Position numbers and translations under genes: made by a program | The notes under the pieces: model-generated | What the model saw: the letters and a program-made list of their open reading frames with translations, nothing else | What the model was told of the DNA's origin: nothing | The model's database searches: none | Shown: positions 21,103-32,178 of the stretch, piece after piece | How positions within the stretch are numbered: the stretch's first letter is position 1 | How the letters are laid out: every line of letters starts with the position of its first letter | DNA from: Zizania palustris | Lineage: Eukaryota; Streptophyta; Magnoliopsida; Poales; Poaceae | Direction: 5' to 3' | Assembly: GCA_019279435.1 (NCBI GenBank) | Contig: JAAALK010000080.1 | Location: 32,084,778-32,148,777 of the forward strand | Length of the DNA: 64,000 nt

Positions 21103-22728
21103 TGTAGGACCGAAAGTAGCGACCAGAGGGGGGGTGAATGGGTGCCTAAAAAATTCTTTCGAATCAATGGCCTGCTCCCAACACCCAACGCACCTCGACA
21201 GACTTAGCAAGGAAAAGTAAACAGATCAACAGGACCTAAAATGATCTAGCCTAAAAACGACCAGTGTCCTAATCGAAAAGACACCAACACAGTGCTTAAA
21301 GGCAGATTCAACAGATTAATTAACTCACAGGCATTTAATCAAACCAACACATATGAAGAAGGTAAAACATGATGTTCTAACCGAAATGAAACAGTGCTCA
21401 GATTAAAACACCATAATCAATATCATCTATCAAACAGCAGATGAATCAACAGATATAATGACAGCACAAAGATTAAATCAACAGATAAAATATATTCATG
21501 AAAAATACTTTTTAACAGTATGCCATCACATGTAATAGGATGTTACGGGAAGTATTGAAATAATACTGATCGTACGTGAAACATGGCAACACATGAATAT
21601 TTAATTAGCACGCAAATCGAGAAATGCAATTAGTACTAATCATGGTTTGGCTGAAGCTTCTCGGTTCGTATGACTTTGATGATTTCCTCGGAATGTGTGC
21701 CCGTGCAAATCCAGCCGTATCCTTTCAATTTCTTCACGTGACTAGCAACAAACTGCATTTGCTGTATCGTAGGCTGCAGCTAGCTTCTCCCTGCCGTGCG
21801 CAGCTAAAAACCAGACTAGCTGCAAGCGTTGCTGTCGCCAAGCGGCTGTGCTGCAGCTAGAAACTAGCGATAGCACTAGAAGCTAGCCAGCGCTGCACTG
21901 CGTAGCTAGCATGCGGCGACGAGAAAAACAAAACGAGGCGCAGATGGGAAACCAGAGAATAAAAAATGCTCGGGAGAAGATAAATCGAACCACGGCGGCG
22001 GCGATTTCCAGATCCAAACGGAACACCGGCGGCGGAGAAGATGAACACCCAGGAAAAAAGATGACCCAATATTTGGAATTAGTAAAGTGTGTTTCTAAAA
22101 AGGGTGCCCTAACCCTAGGGTATTGGGGCCTATTTATAGGTAGCCCAATAAATGGGTAAAATGCAGAAATACCCCTAGGATTTTTACAGACGCTGAAAAT
22201 AAATGGAAAAGACTAAACTGCCCTTAGGATATTTTTACAGACTCGACTAAAAGACTGTGGGCCTAGGGACAAAATAGTAAAAACCTAAATAAAGGTAACT
22301 TGTCCTGATGCGGAGCTTTCGTAGCAGCTACGGCTTCGCCTCAGGATGGTCAGATCCGAAATCAACGGTCGTTAGTTTTGCACCGAAACTGACAAAGCGT
22401 CCACCGTCTTCGCACCGGGTACCCGGATTGGGCCGGCCTGATTCTGCGACTCCCTCAGCCCGGCAATCACTCGCCGCCCGTGTACCTGAGTCAATCCCGG
22501 TCAACAATCCAGTGGATCCTCTGCTGCTCCTAGCCCATGTACCCGGATTGGGCCAGCCCGACTTCGCGGCCCCTCTGCCCGACAGTCGCTCGCTGCCCGT
22601 GTACCTGAGTCACACGCGGCCCAGACGCAGCAGGTCTTCTCTCTCTTTTCAGTCCTCTTTGACTATCGTTGACAATGACTCATCACATCTGGAGCCATGA
22701 GGCCCACGCTATTCAGCATGGCTCCTCA
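21103..22728 (-). repeat. 3' LTR of copia fragment C-left
   Basis: Runs TGTAGGACCGAAAGTAGCG to AGCATGGCTCCTCA on the plus strand. The element is on the minus strand, so this is its 3' LTR. It is 1626 bp, shorter than the other copia LTRs (1860-1999 bp), because most of the CTTCGAAG-rich middle is missing. The TATA box, inverse of TATTTATA, is at 22131-22138. The left flank is TTTAC. No matching right flank exists in the window. Confidence 0.88.
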
Positions 22729-24133
22729 ATCTCCCCCTTGATGAGTGCATTGTCAACACTTCTCTTCATCTGCTCTTCAGTATCTGTAAACAACTGTGGA
22801 AACACAAAAACAAAACACAAGAAAACAGAGAAGAAGAAAATAAAGTAAAAGTTTAACCCTAATGACCAAAAGTCGAACAAAAACAAGAAACGGTCATTAT
22901 GGTTAACCCAAAGTAAAAGCTCAAAACGAGTGCAGTCTCAGAAACATCAACAAGGATATCAAAAGAGTAAGGACAAACGGGACAAAAACTCCCCCTGAAA
23001 CAAATCCCAGAGAAAGCCAAAACTCCCCCTTAAACTCTTATACCAAAAATTCTCCCCCTTGTTGACAAGTGAACTCATCAAGCACTCTAAAAAGACACCG
23101 ACTCCCCCGGAAATGCAACTCCCCTCAAAATATGCAATGAATGCAACTGGGGTGCAGGTGGAGTGTAGAAAGCATGCTTCTCAGATATGATTGACTGCAA
23201 TTACAACATCTAACAAGTACAGCAAAAGACATACTGTCTAAGACACATGGCATGATCAGTGCAACAGATGATATCTAAAGAAAGTCATTAGCACGCAATT
23301 TTTTAGTTTTTGCAAACAAAAACATCACCACATTTTCCAGTTAACAAGCAAGGTAAAACATGAGATGCAGAAGCTAACTGATATCTACCAAGATAAGCAT
23401 TGTCCAAAACAAGTGCTTCAGCAAACTTGTTGTCTTTTTAATTTTCAGGCTTTTTCATTTTCCTTTTTCATTTTTGCCAAGGGTTATTTGCATGTCAAAC
23501 CTTATGCTAACCGACCAAGTCAAGCCTAGGCCAGAACTGGACCATCAGAAGCTTAAGACATTGGTCTTGGCATACACTACACTGTCCTAGTTCATACCAA
23601 AGTGCTATGGTAAGCAGTCCAGAACAATGCAATGCGACAATGCAAACCCACTTGGATCTTTTCAACTCAAGCATAAAAGGGCATGGAATTTTCATTCATT
23701 CTAGATTTTTTATCATTTTTATAGCATATTTTCCATGTTAAAGCATAAAGATGTCCAAGTTGCATATCTGCATCTATGTGATGAACTAGCTACAAGGTAT
23801 GTAACAGATAGCAAAAGCACTCAGCCTACACATGCTAGTTACCAGAAGCAATGGTGATCATTTTTCAAGTTTAAAGTGTAAAAGCCATGCATATGACAGA
23901 TATCAGACATATCCAATGAACTGAAGCAAAGCATGATCATCGACAAGTAAGCAAAAGCATGTACCAGCTAGAATAAGTAAAGCAGTTCAATCATATAACA
24001 GAAGCAGGCTCAAAAGTGTGATATGTGAATATGTATGATATGAACACACATAAAAAGACTCAAGAAAAGAGTAAAGAAGAAAGAAATGAACCGACTCAAA
24101 ATATCCTAAAAAGGATACACAACACCCAAATCC
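22729..24133 (-). mobile_element. Copia fragment C-left: PPT, 3' region and last pol codons
   Basis: The PPT inverse (ATCTCCCCCTT, 22729-22739) is followed by a non-pol 3' region with several more CCCCCT runs. An open frame of 62 codons on the minus strand (23507-23695) is shared by all four copia copies here. The last pol codons (VYPF-stop at 24106-24108) come next, then the assembly gap. It is the 3' end of a minus-strand element; the rest is lost or in the gap. Confidence 0.85.
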
Positions 24134-25133
24134 NNNNNNNNNNNNNNNNNNNNNNNNNNNNNNNNNNNNNNNNNNNNNNNNNNNNNNNNNNNNNNNNNNN
24201 NNNNNNNNNNNNNNNNNNNNNNNNNNNNNNNNNNNNNNNNNNNNNNNNNNNNNNNNNNNNNNNNNNNNNNNNNNNNNNNNNNNNNNNNNNNNNNNNNNNN
24301 NNNNNNNNNNNNNNNNNNNNNNNNNNNNNNNNNNNNNNNNNNNNNNNNNNNNNNNNNNNNNNNNNNNNNNNNNNNNNNNNNNNNNNNNNNNNNNNNNNNN
24401 NNNNNNNNNNNNNNNNNNNNNNNNNNNNNNNNNNNNNNNNNNNNNNNNNNNNNNNNNNNNNNNNNNNNNNNNNNNNNNNNNNNNNNNNNNNNNNNNNNNN
24501 NNNNNNNNNNNNNNNNNNNNNNNNNNNNNNNNNNNNNNNNNNNNNNNNNNNNNNNNNNNNNNNNNNNNNNNNNNNNNNNNNNNNNNNNNNNNNNNNNNNN
24601 NNNNNNNNNNNNNNNNNNNNNNNNNNNNNNNNNNNNNNNNNNNNNNNNNNNNNNNNNNNNNNNNNNNNNNNNNNNNNNNNNNNNNNNNNNNNNNNNNNNN
24701 NNNNNNNNNNNNNNNNNNNNNNNNNNNNNNNNNNNNNNNNNNNNNNNNNNNNNNNNNNNNNNNNNNNNNNNNNNNNNNNNNNNNNNNNNNNNNNNNNNNN
24801 NNNNNNNNNNNNNNNNNNNNNNNNNNNNNNNNNNNNNNNNNNNNNNNNNNNNNNNNNNNNNNNNNNNNNNNNNNNNNNNNNNNNNNNNNNNNNNNNNNNN
24901 NNNNNNNNNNNNNNNNNNNNNNNNNNNNNNNNNNNNNNNNNNNNNNNNNNNNNNNNNNNNNNNNNNNNNNNNNNNNNNNNNNNNNNNNNNNNNNNNNNNN
25001 NNNNNNNNNNNNNNNNNNNNNNNNNNNNNNNNNNNNNNNNNNNNNNNNNNNNNNNNNNNNNNNNNNNNNNNNNNNNNNNNNNNNNNNNNNNNNNNNNNNN
25101 NNNNNNNNNNNNNNNNNNNNNNNNNNNNNNNNN
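24134..25133. other. Assembly gap, exactly 1000 N
   Basis: A round-number run of N, hence a placeholder of unknown true length. It separates two copia 3' halves in opposite orientation. Translated frames across it are artefacts. Confidence 0.99.
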
Positions 25134-26735
25134 ACTGAGAGAACTTTGCGTTCTTCTACCTCTCTTGCTGTGTTTGCTGAATCTGCTTTTGTTGCATCTT
25201 TTGAGCCCAGAGATGTTTCTCATGCTCTTTCTGATTCAAATTGGATCAATGCTATGCAAGAAGAGCTTGAGAATTTTGTCTGTAATCGGGTTTGGACACT
25301 AGTTGAGCTGCCACCAGGATGCAACCCCATAGGCACCAAATGGGTGTTTCAAGAACAAACAAGGTGAAGATGGGGTTGTGGTGCGCAACAAAGCTCGACT
25401 AGTTGCCCAGGGTTTTTGCCAGAAAGAGGGCACTGATTTTGAAGAAACTTTCGCCCCTGTAGCCCGTCTTGAGTCCATTCGTATTCTCTTAACTTTTGCC
25501 GCTTCGAAGGGTTTTAAGCTTTTTCAAATGGACGTTAAGAGTGCTTTTCTGAACGGGTTCATAGAGGAGGAAGTTTATGTTAGGCAGCCCCCCGGTTTTG
25601 AGAACCCTAAGTTTCCTCGACATGTTTTTAAGTTGCAAAAAGCTTTATACGGGTTGAAGCAAGCCCCCAGGGCTTGGTATGACCGGTTGAAGAAATTTTT
25701 GTTGGGGAAGGGCTTTGTGATGGGTTCGGTGGATAAAACTCTTTTCTTACTCAGAGATGCTTCAGATTTTTTAGTTGCTCAGATTTACGTGGACGATATT
25801 ATTTTGGCGGTACTACTAATGATCTTGTGTCCATGTTTTCTGAGCAGATGCACAGTGAGTTTGAGATGAGCCTCATGGGTGAGCTCAAGTACTTCTTAGG
25901 GCTCCAGATCAAGCAGAACAAGGATGGCACCTCCATCCACCAAGGTAAGTACACTCGCGACATGCTTAAGAAATTTGACTTTGGTGGTGAATTGAAGCCG
26001 CAGATGACCCCGATGGGCACATCTGGGGGTCTGGACAAGGACGAGAGCGGCGTCAAGGTCAACGAGAGGGAGTTTCGAGGGATGATCGGTTCGCTGTTGT
26101 ATTTGACGGCGACCAGACCGGACATTCAGTTCGCCGTAGGACTTTGCGCGCGTTTTCAGTCTTCACCTCACGCGTCTCACCGGCAGGCTGTCAAGCGCAT
26201 CTTCAGGTATCTCACTTATGCGCCCGATCTTGGTCTTTTCTATTCAGCTTCATCATCTCTCGCTTTATCTGGCTTTTTGGATGCCGATTTTGGTGGGTGC
26301 CGGTTGGATCGCAAGTCGACTTCCGGTACTTGCCAGTTTCTTGGTTCTTTTCTTGTCTCTTGGTCTTCTTGAAAGCAATTTGGAGTTGCTCTTTCGACCA
26401 CAGAGGCTGAGTACGTAGCTGCTGCTAGTTGCTGCTCACAGTTGGTTTGGATGATTTCCACTCTGTGAGATTTTGGGTTGTTCTTTCCTACCAGAGTTCC
26501 CTTGTTTTGCGACAGTACTAGTGCAATTAGTGTAGGGAAAAACCCATGTCTCCATTCAAAAACCAAACACATTGATGTGCACTTTCACTTTTTGCGGGAT
26601 CAATATGAGAAAGGTGTCATTGACCTTGTTCATGTTGATACCCATCATCAGTTGGCTGATATTTTCACCAAACCCCTAGATCAGTCTACATTTGAGCGTT
26701 TATGAGGGGATTTGGGTGTTGTGTATCCTTTCTAG
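25134..26735 (+). pseudogene. Copia pol 3' half (C-right): RT and RNase H
   Basis: Starts in the integrase/RT spacer and runs through RT: NCNPIGTKWVF-like entry, FAPVARLESIR, MDVKSAFLNGF, LYGLKQAPRAWYDRL, YVDDII. RNase H follows (DADFGGCRLDRKSTSGTCQF, STTEAEYVAAASC, TKHIDVHFHFLRDQ). It ends VYPF-stop. Frame breaks occur at about 25350 (extra base) and about 25805 (just after YVDDII). Three stops in RNase H are TGA at positions where CGA (Arg) stands in sister copies (about 26371, 26467 and 26703). The RT catalytic Asp pair is present. The 5' half (gag, protease, most of integrase) is missing at the gap. Confidence 0.9.
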
Positions 26736-28054
26736 GATATTTTGCGTCAGTTTTCTTTCTTCTTTACTCTTTTCTTGAGTCCTTTTTGTGTGTGTTCATA
26801 TCTTGCATATTCACATATCACACTTAAGAGCTGCTTCTGTTATATGATTGAACTGCTTTACTTATTCTATCTGGTACATGCTTTTGATTACTTGTCAATG
26901 ATCATGTCTTGTGTCAGTTCGCTTGATAAGTCTGATATCTGTCATATGCATGACTTTTCTGCTTTAAAATTGAAAATGATCACCATTGCTTCTGGTAACT
27001 AGCATGCGTAGGCTGAATGTTCTTGCTATCTGTTACATGCCTTGTAGCTAGTTCCTGACTAAGATGCAAATATGCAACTTGGACATCTGTATGCTTTAAT
27101 CATGGAAATGTGCAATAAACATGATGAAAAATCGAGAAAAATAAAAATTCCATGCCTTTTTGATGCATAACTTGCAAAGATCCAGGTGGGTTTGCTTTGT
27201 CGCATTGCATTGTTCTAGACTGCGTACCATAGCACTTTGGTATGAACTAGGACAATGTAGTGTATGCCAAGACCAATGTCTTAAGCTTCTGATGGTCCAG
27301 TTCTGGCCTAGGCTTGACTTGGTCGGTCAGCATAAGGTTTGACACGCAAATAACCCCTAGCATAAATGAAAAAGAGAAAAGAAAAAGCTTGAAAATTGAA
27401 ATGATAACAAGTTTGCTGAAGCACTTTGTTTTGGACATTGCTTATCTTGGTAGATATCAGTTAGCTTTTGCGTCTCATGCTTTACCTTGCTTGTCAACTA
27501 GAAAATGTGGTGATGCTTTTGTTTGCAAAAAACTGAAAATGCGTGCTAATGACTTTCTTTAGATATCATCTGTTGCACTGATCATGCCATGTATCGTTAA
27601 CAGTATGTCTTTTGCTGTATCTGTTAGATGTTGTAATTGCAGTCAATCATATCTAAGAAGCATGCTTTATTCACTCCACCTGCACTCCAGTTACATTCAT
27701 TGCATATTTTGAGGGGGAGTTGCGTTTCAGGGGGAGTCTGTGTCTCTTTTGAGTGCTTGATGAGTTCACTTATCAACAAGGGGGAGAAAATTTGGGATCA
27801 GAGTTTAAGGGGGAGTGTTTGTCTCGCTTGTTCTTACTCTGTTGATATCCTTGTTGTTTTGAAGTCGCACTCATTTTGAGCTTTTATGCTTTGGTTAACC
27901 ATAATGGCCACTTCGTGCTTTTGTTTGGCTTTCAGTCATTAGGGTTAAACCTTTACTTTATTTTTCTTCTCCTTTGTTTTCTTGTGCTTTGTTTTCGTGT
28001 TTCCACATTTGTTCGCAGGTGCTGAAGAGTTGAAGTGTTGACAATGCACTCATC
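26736..28054 (+). mobile_element. Copia C-right 3' region between pol and PPT
   Basis: Non-pol sequence of about 1.3 kb, collinear with the 3' regions of copia A and B. It holds a sense-strand ORF (27160-27342, 60 codons; CQDQCLKLLMVQFWPRLDLV) and four GGGGGAG runs (27712-27815) before the terminal PPT. Confidence 0.8.
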
Positions 28055-28065
28055 AAGGGGGAGAT
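28055..28065 (+). promoter_or_regulatory. Polypurine tract, copia C-right
   Basis: AAGGGGGAGAT directly before TGAGGAGCC, the LTR start. The inverses in the minus-strand elements are at 22729-22739, 35763-35773 and 49483-49493. Confidence 0.82.
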
Positions 28066-29961
28066 TGAGGAGCCATGCTGAATAGCGTGGGCCTCATGGC
28101 TCCAGAAGTGATGAGTCATTGTCAACGATAGTCAAAGAGGACAGAAGAAGAAGAGATCTGCTGTTTCATGGGCCGCGTGTGACTCAGGTACACGGGCAGC
28201 GAGCCACTGTCGGGCAGAGGAGACTGTGAAGTCGGGCTGGCCCAATCCGGGTACATGGGCCAGAAGCAGTAGAAGACCCACTGGGCTGTTGACCAGGGTT
28301 GACTCAGGTACACGGGCGGTGAGTGATTGCCGGGCTGAGAGAGCTGTGGAATCGGGCCGGCCCAATCCGGGTACCTGGTGCAAAGTCGGTGGAGGCTTTG
28401 TCAGTTTCGGCACAAAAGTGACAACCATTGATCTTGTATCAGACTGTCCAGAAGAGAAGCCGTAGTCGCTACGAAAGCTTAGCTTCCGGATAAGTCATCT
28501 GTATCTCTAGGCCCACAGTCAGTCAGTCGTGTCTGTAAAAATTCCTAAGGGCAGTAGAGTCTTTTCCTTTATTCCTGCGTCTGTAAAAAACCCTAAGGGG
28601 CTGGTGGAATATTCCTAGTGTTGGGCAGCCTATAAATAGGACCCCAATCCCTAGGGTTAGGTCACCCTTTTGCTGAAATCATTTTCTATTCTATTGGGTC
28701 ATTTTGTTCCCTGCATTCTCTCTCTTGCTCTCCTGTTCATGCGTGCGCCGCCAGGCAGTGTGCTGTGAGTTCATCTTGATTTCTTCTCTAATCTGGATGT
28801 GCTTCTTCCTGTTGTTTGTGCGTGGCATTTAGTTGTGAAACCAACTGTTTTCGGGTTGAATGCAGTAATTTTATTCCCTGAATCGAAGCTTCTCTGTTTG
28901 CCTCATTCCGTTCTTCACGGGAGTACTAGTTCTTGCGGCTGCAACTAGTACCTACTCCCTGCTGCAACAGTACCCTAGCATTGCTTTTCTACGCAGCTTT
29001 TTGATCGAAGTTGACTGGGCTGAGTAACTTTTCTGACTGTTTTCTAGCGAAGCCACCCTCTCTGTTCGAAGCCCCTCAGCTCCGTGAGGCAGGCTTCGAT
29101 CTGATATACTCGAAGGCTTCGTTTGAACTTCGAACTTTGTTTTGTGTCCTGAGTTGCTAGCTTCGAAGTACCTTTTGAACTGTCAGCGTTTCATACTTCG
29201 AACGTCTGTGCGAAGGTACTCCGACTCGAGCTCTTCGAAGTCCATACTTCGACAGGTTTCGAAGTTGGCTTCGAAGCTTGTCTTTCTGTTAGACTTCGCT
29301 CAGTGTTTGCTTCCGTCTTCTTTGAAGGTCCTTGGTGTGTTTGTTCGAAGGTAGAGTGTAGGCTTCGTTTTGGTTTCTCTGTCGCGTGTCAGCCTTCGCT
29401 TCTCCGTTCGAAGGTTGTCCGTCTGTGTGTTGCGTTCGAAGTATTCTGTTCGAAGGATAGGCTTCGAAGCACTCGGTTCGAAGCTAGCTTCGATACTTTT
29501 GTACTTAGCTTGGAAGCATCTTCGGTCTTTAGCCTCCTCGAACTAGGTTGGACCAAACCTCCTCGGCAGACTTCGTCATCCTAAGCAGACCTCGACCTTC
29601 GAAGCAGGCTTCGACACAGCGAAGCAGGCTTCGACACAGCGAAGCAGGCTTCGCCAAGTTTCGAAGAGGAGACAGATTTCAAACGGTAACTTCTCATTTT
29701 ACTCCTTAAGCATTTATACTGAGAAGTTTACTTTGCCTTGTCTTTTGTATACTGTTTATCTGTCTATTAGCACTGTATTGGCATTTCTCTGATTTAAACA
29801 TCAGTTGCTTCTAGGCTAGATACCTTTAGACTTAGGCTATCTGTTCATTTTCTGCTACTTAGTCTTTTGAGGTGCGTTGGGTGTTGGGAACATGCCATAT
29901 ATTTGAAAGAATTTTTAAGGCGCCCATTCACCCCCCTCTGTTCGCTACTTTCGGTCCTACA
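28066..29961 (+). repeat. 3' LTR of copia C-right
   Basis: TGAGGAGCCATGCTGAATAG to CTACTTTCGGTCCTACA, 1896 bp. U3 has a duplicated module of period 120 bp (from 28181 and 28301; both with GACTCAGGTACACGGGC and GGCCCAATCCGGGTAC). The TATA box TATAAATA is at 28631-28638. Downstream, 29041-29690 is packed with CTTCGAAG-type motifs. The right flank goes straight into G1 pol (ACCTCATCC), so this element sits inside a G1 copy. Confidence 0.9.
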
Positions 29962-32166
29962 ACCTCATCCTAGGCATGGACTGGTTGATGAAGCACAAGG
30001 GAGTAATAGACTGCGCTAGCAAGTTCGTCATCGTGACCGAGATCCGGAGTTTTCTAGGATTGGCCGGATATTACCGCCGGTTCATCGAGAACTTCTCAAA
30101 GATAGCCAAGCCCATGACCAGACTGCTGCAGAAGGAAGTAAAGTTCGAATGGACTCCAGATTGTGAAGAATGCTTTCAGACCCTTAAGAAAAAGCTCGTG
30201 TCAGCCCCGATTCTGACCCTGCCATACATCCGGAAGGACTTCCACGTCTTTTGTGATGCAACTCACCAAGGGTTGGGGTGTGTCCTAATGCAAGACGGGA
30301 AGGTGATATCCTATGCCTCTCGTCAGCTGAGGCCGCATGAGCTAAATTACCCGACCCATGACCTGGAATTGGCAGTCGTGGTTCACGCCTTGAAGATATG
30401 GACACTCTATCTTGTGGGTAATCAGTGTGAGGTCTTCACTGACCATAAGAGCCTCAAGTACATATTCACCCAATCGGACCTGAACCTCAGACAAAGAAGG
30501 TGGTTGGAGCTGATCAAGGATTATGACTTGGGCATCCACTATCATCCGGGCAAGGCAAACGTAGTGGTAGATGCCCTAAGCCGAAAAGGGTACTGTAATG
30601 CCCTCATGGTGCAAGACCAGGCCCCGTTTTTATACAAAGAAATGGAAAGGTTGAATCTAGGGATCACCACCAAAGCGTATCTCGCCGCCCTAGAAGCCAG
30701 ACCTGTCTTAATGGACTAGATCCATGAGACACAGAAGGAAGACCCCGATATCTTAGAAATCCAGAAGAATATGAGGAAGGGTAAAGCCCCAGGGTTCTCC
30801 GAGGATGAGAACGGTACAGTCTGGTTTGGAAACCAGATATGCGTGCCTGACAAGCCAGAGTTGAAGGCCCTCATCCTTCAAGAGGCCCATGAGACTCTAT
30901 ACTCCATACATCCCAGGAGTACAAAGATGTACCGAGACCTAAAGGAGAGATATTTGTAGGCTAGCATGAAGAGGGAAATAGCTGAGTATGTGGCCAAGTG
31001 CGACACATGCCGGCGAGTCAAGGCAGAGCACCAGAGACCTGCCGGACTATTGCAACCCCTCAAGGTCCTCGAATGGAAGTGGGAAGAAGTAGGGATGGAC
31101 TTCATCACCAGATTGCCAAGGACCCAAGCCGGTCATGACTCTATCTGGGTGATCATTGATCGACTCACCAAGGTGGGTCATTTCATCCCTGTCAAGATGA
31201 CATACAACGTCGCTAGATTGGCTGAGTTATACATGACCCGGATTGTGTACCTACACGGAGTTCCAAAGAAGATCGTATCCGACCGAGGGAGTCAGTTCAC
31301 CTCCAAGTTCTAGAAGAATATTCAAGAGGAACTCGGTACCCGGCTGAACTTTAGTACTACCTATCATCCACAGACCGATGGTCAGACCAAAAGGGTGAAC
31401 CAAGTATTAGAAGATATGCTTAGAGCATGCGCTCTAGACTTTGGCGGAATGTGGGATAAGAACTTGCCTTATGCGGAGTTCTCCTACAACAACTATCAAG
31501 TCAGCCCACAGATGTCCCCGTTTGAGGCACTTTAAGGGCGTAAGTGCAGAACGTCGTTACTCTTGGATCAGACCGGAGAGTCACAACTATTCAGTACAAA
31601 TATTTTACGAGAAGCAGAAGAGAAGGTTAAGGTCATCAGGGACAGATTAAAAATAGCCCAGTCCTGACAGAAGAGCTATGCCGATAACCGACGAAGAGAT
31701 CTGACCTTTGAGGAAGGCGACTATGTCTACCTCCGAGTCACTCCCCTCCGTGGCACCCAAAGGTTCAACATGAGAGGAAAGTTAGCCCCCTGTTATGTCG
31801 GACCCTTTCAGATCCTCCGACGGCAAAGAGAGGTGGCATATCAGTTGGAGCTACCACCATCGTTGGCAGGAGTCCATGATGTGTTCCACGTCTCTCAGCT
31901 AAAGAAATGTCTCCGCGTACTCACCGAGTAAGCCAACCTCCAACAGCTCAACGTCCAAGAAGACTTGACCTACATCGAGAAACTTGTCTGGATTCTATAA
32001 GTCAAGGAAAGAGTAACTAGAAGCCGTGTGGTCCGCTTCTGTAAGGTTCAGTTGGACAATCACCCCGTCGAAGAAGCCACCTGGGAAAAAAGAGGACGAG
32101 CTAAAGGCCCAATACCCTGAGCTATTCGAGAAACTTTCTGAATCTCGAGGACGAGATTCTTTGTAA
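29962..32166 (+). pseudogene. G1 gypsy pol, 3' part (copy 3)
   Basis: Nearly identical to 18208-20419. It starts within the protease C-terminus (LGMDWLMKHKG), has the same CASKF to VTEIRSFLG jump with the RT palm missing, then RNase H and integrase. It shares stops with copy 2: after VLMD (about 30717), after FTSKF (about 31311), after FEAL and after TE. It also shares the integrase QTKRVNQ change of the catalytic Glu to Lys. It differs in keeping DRGSQ (NRGSQ in copy 2) and a sense codon where copy 2 has a stop at 18574, and in gaining stops near 30957 and 31997. It is dead, and it descends from the same defective ancestor. Confidence 0.9.
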
Positions 32167-32178
32167 GGGGGATAGGTT

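Noticed and set aside
24025..25302. Long open frames of 425 and 375 codons across 24096-25302
   Set aside because: They run through the 1000-N gap and consist mostly of undefined residues.
29580..29660. Short spaced repeats (CGAAGCAGGCTTCG) resembling a repeat-spacer array
   Set aside because: Irregular tandem motif expansion within a copia LTR in a eukaryotic genome; not CRISPR.
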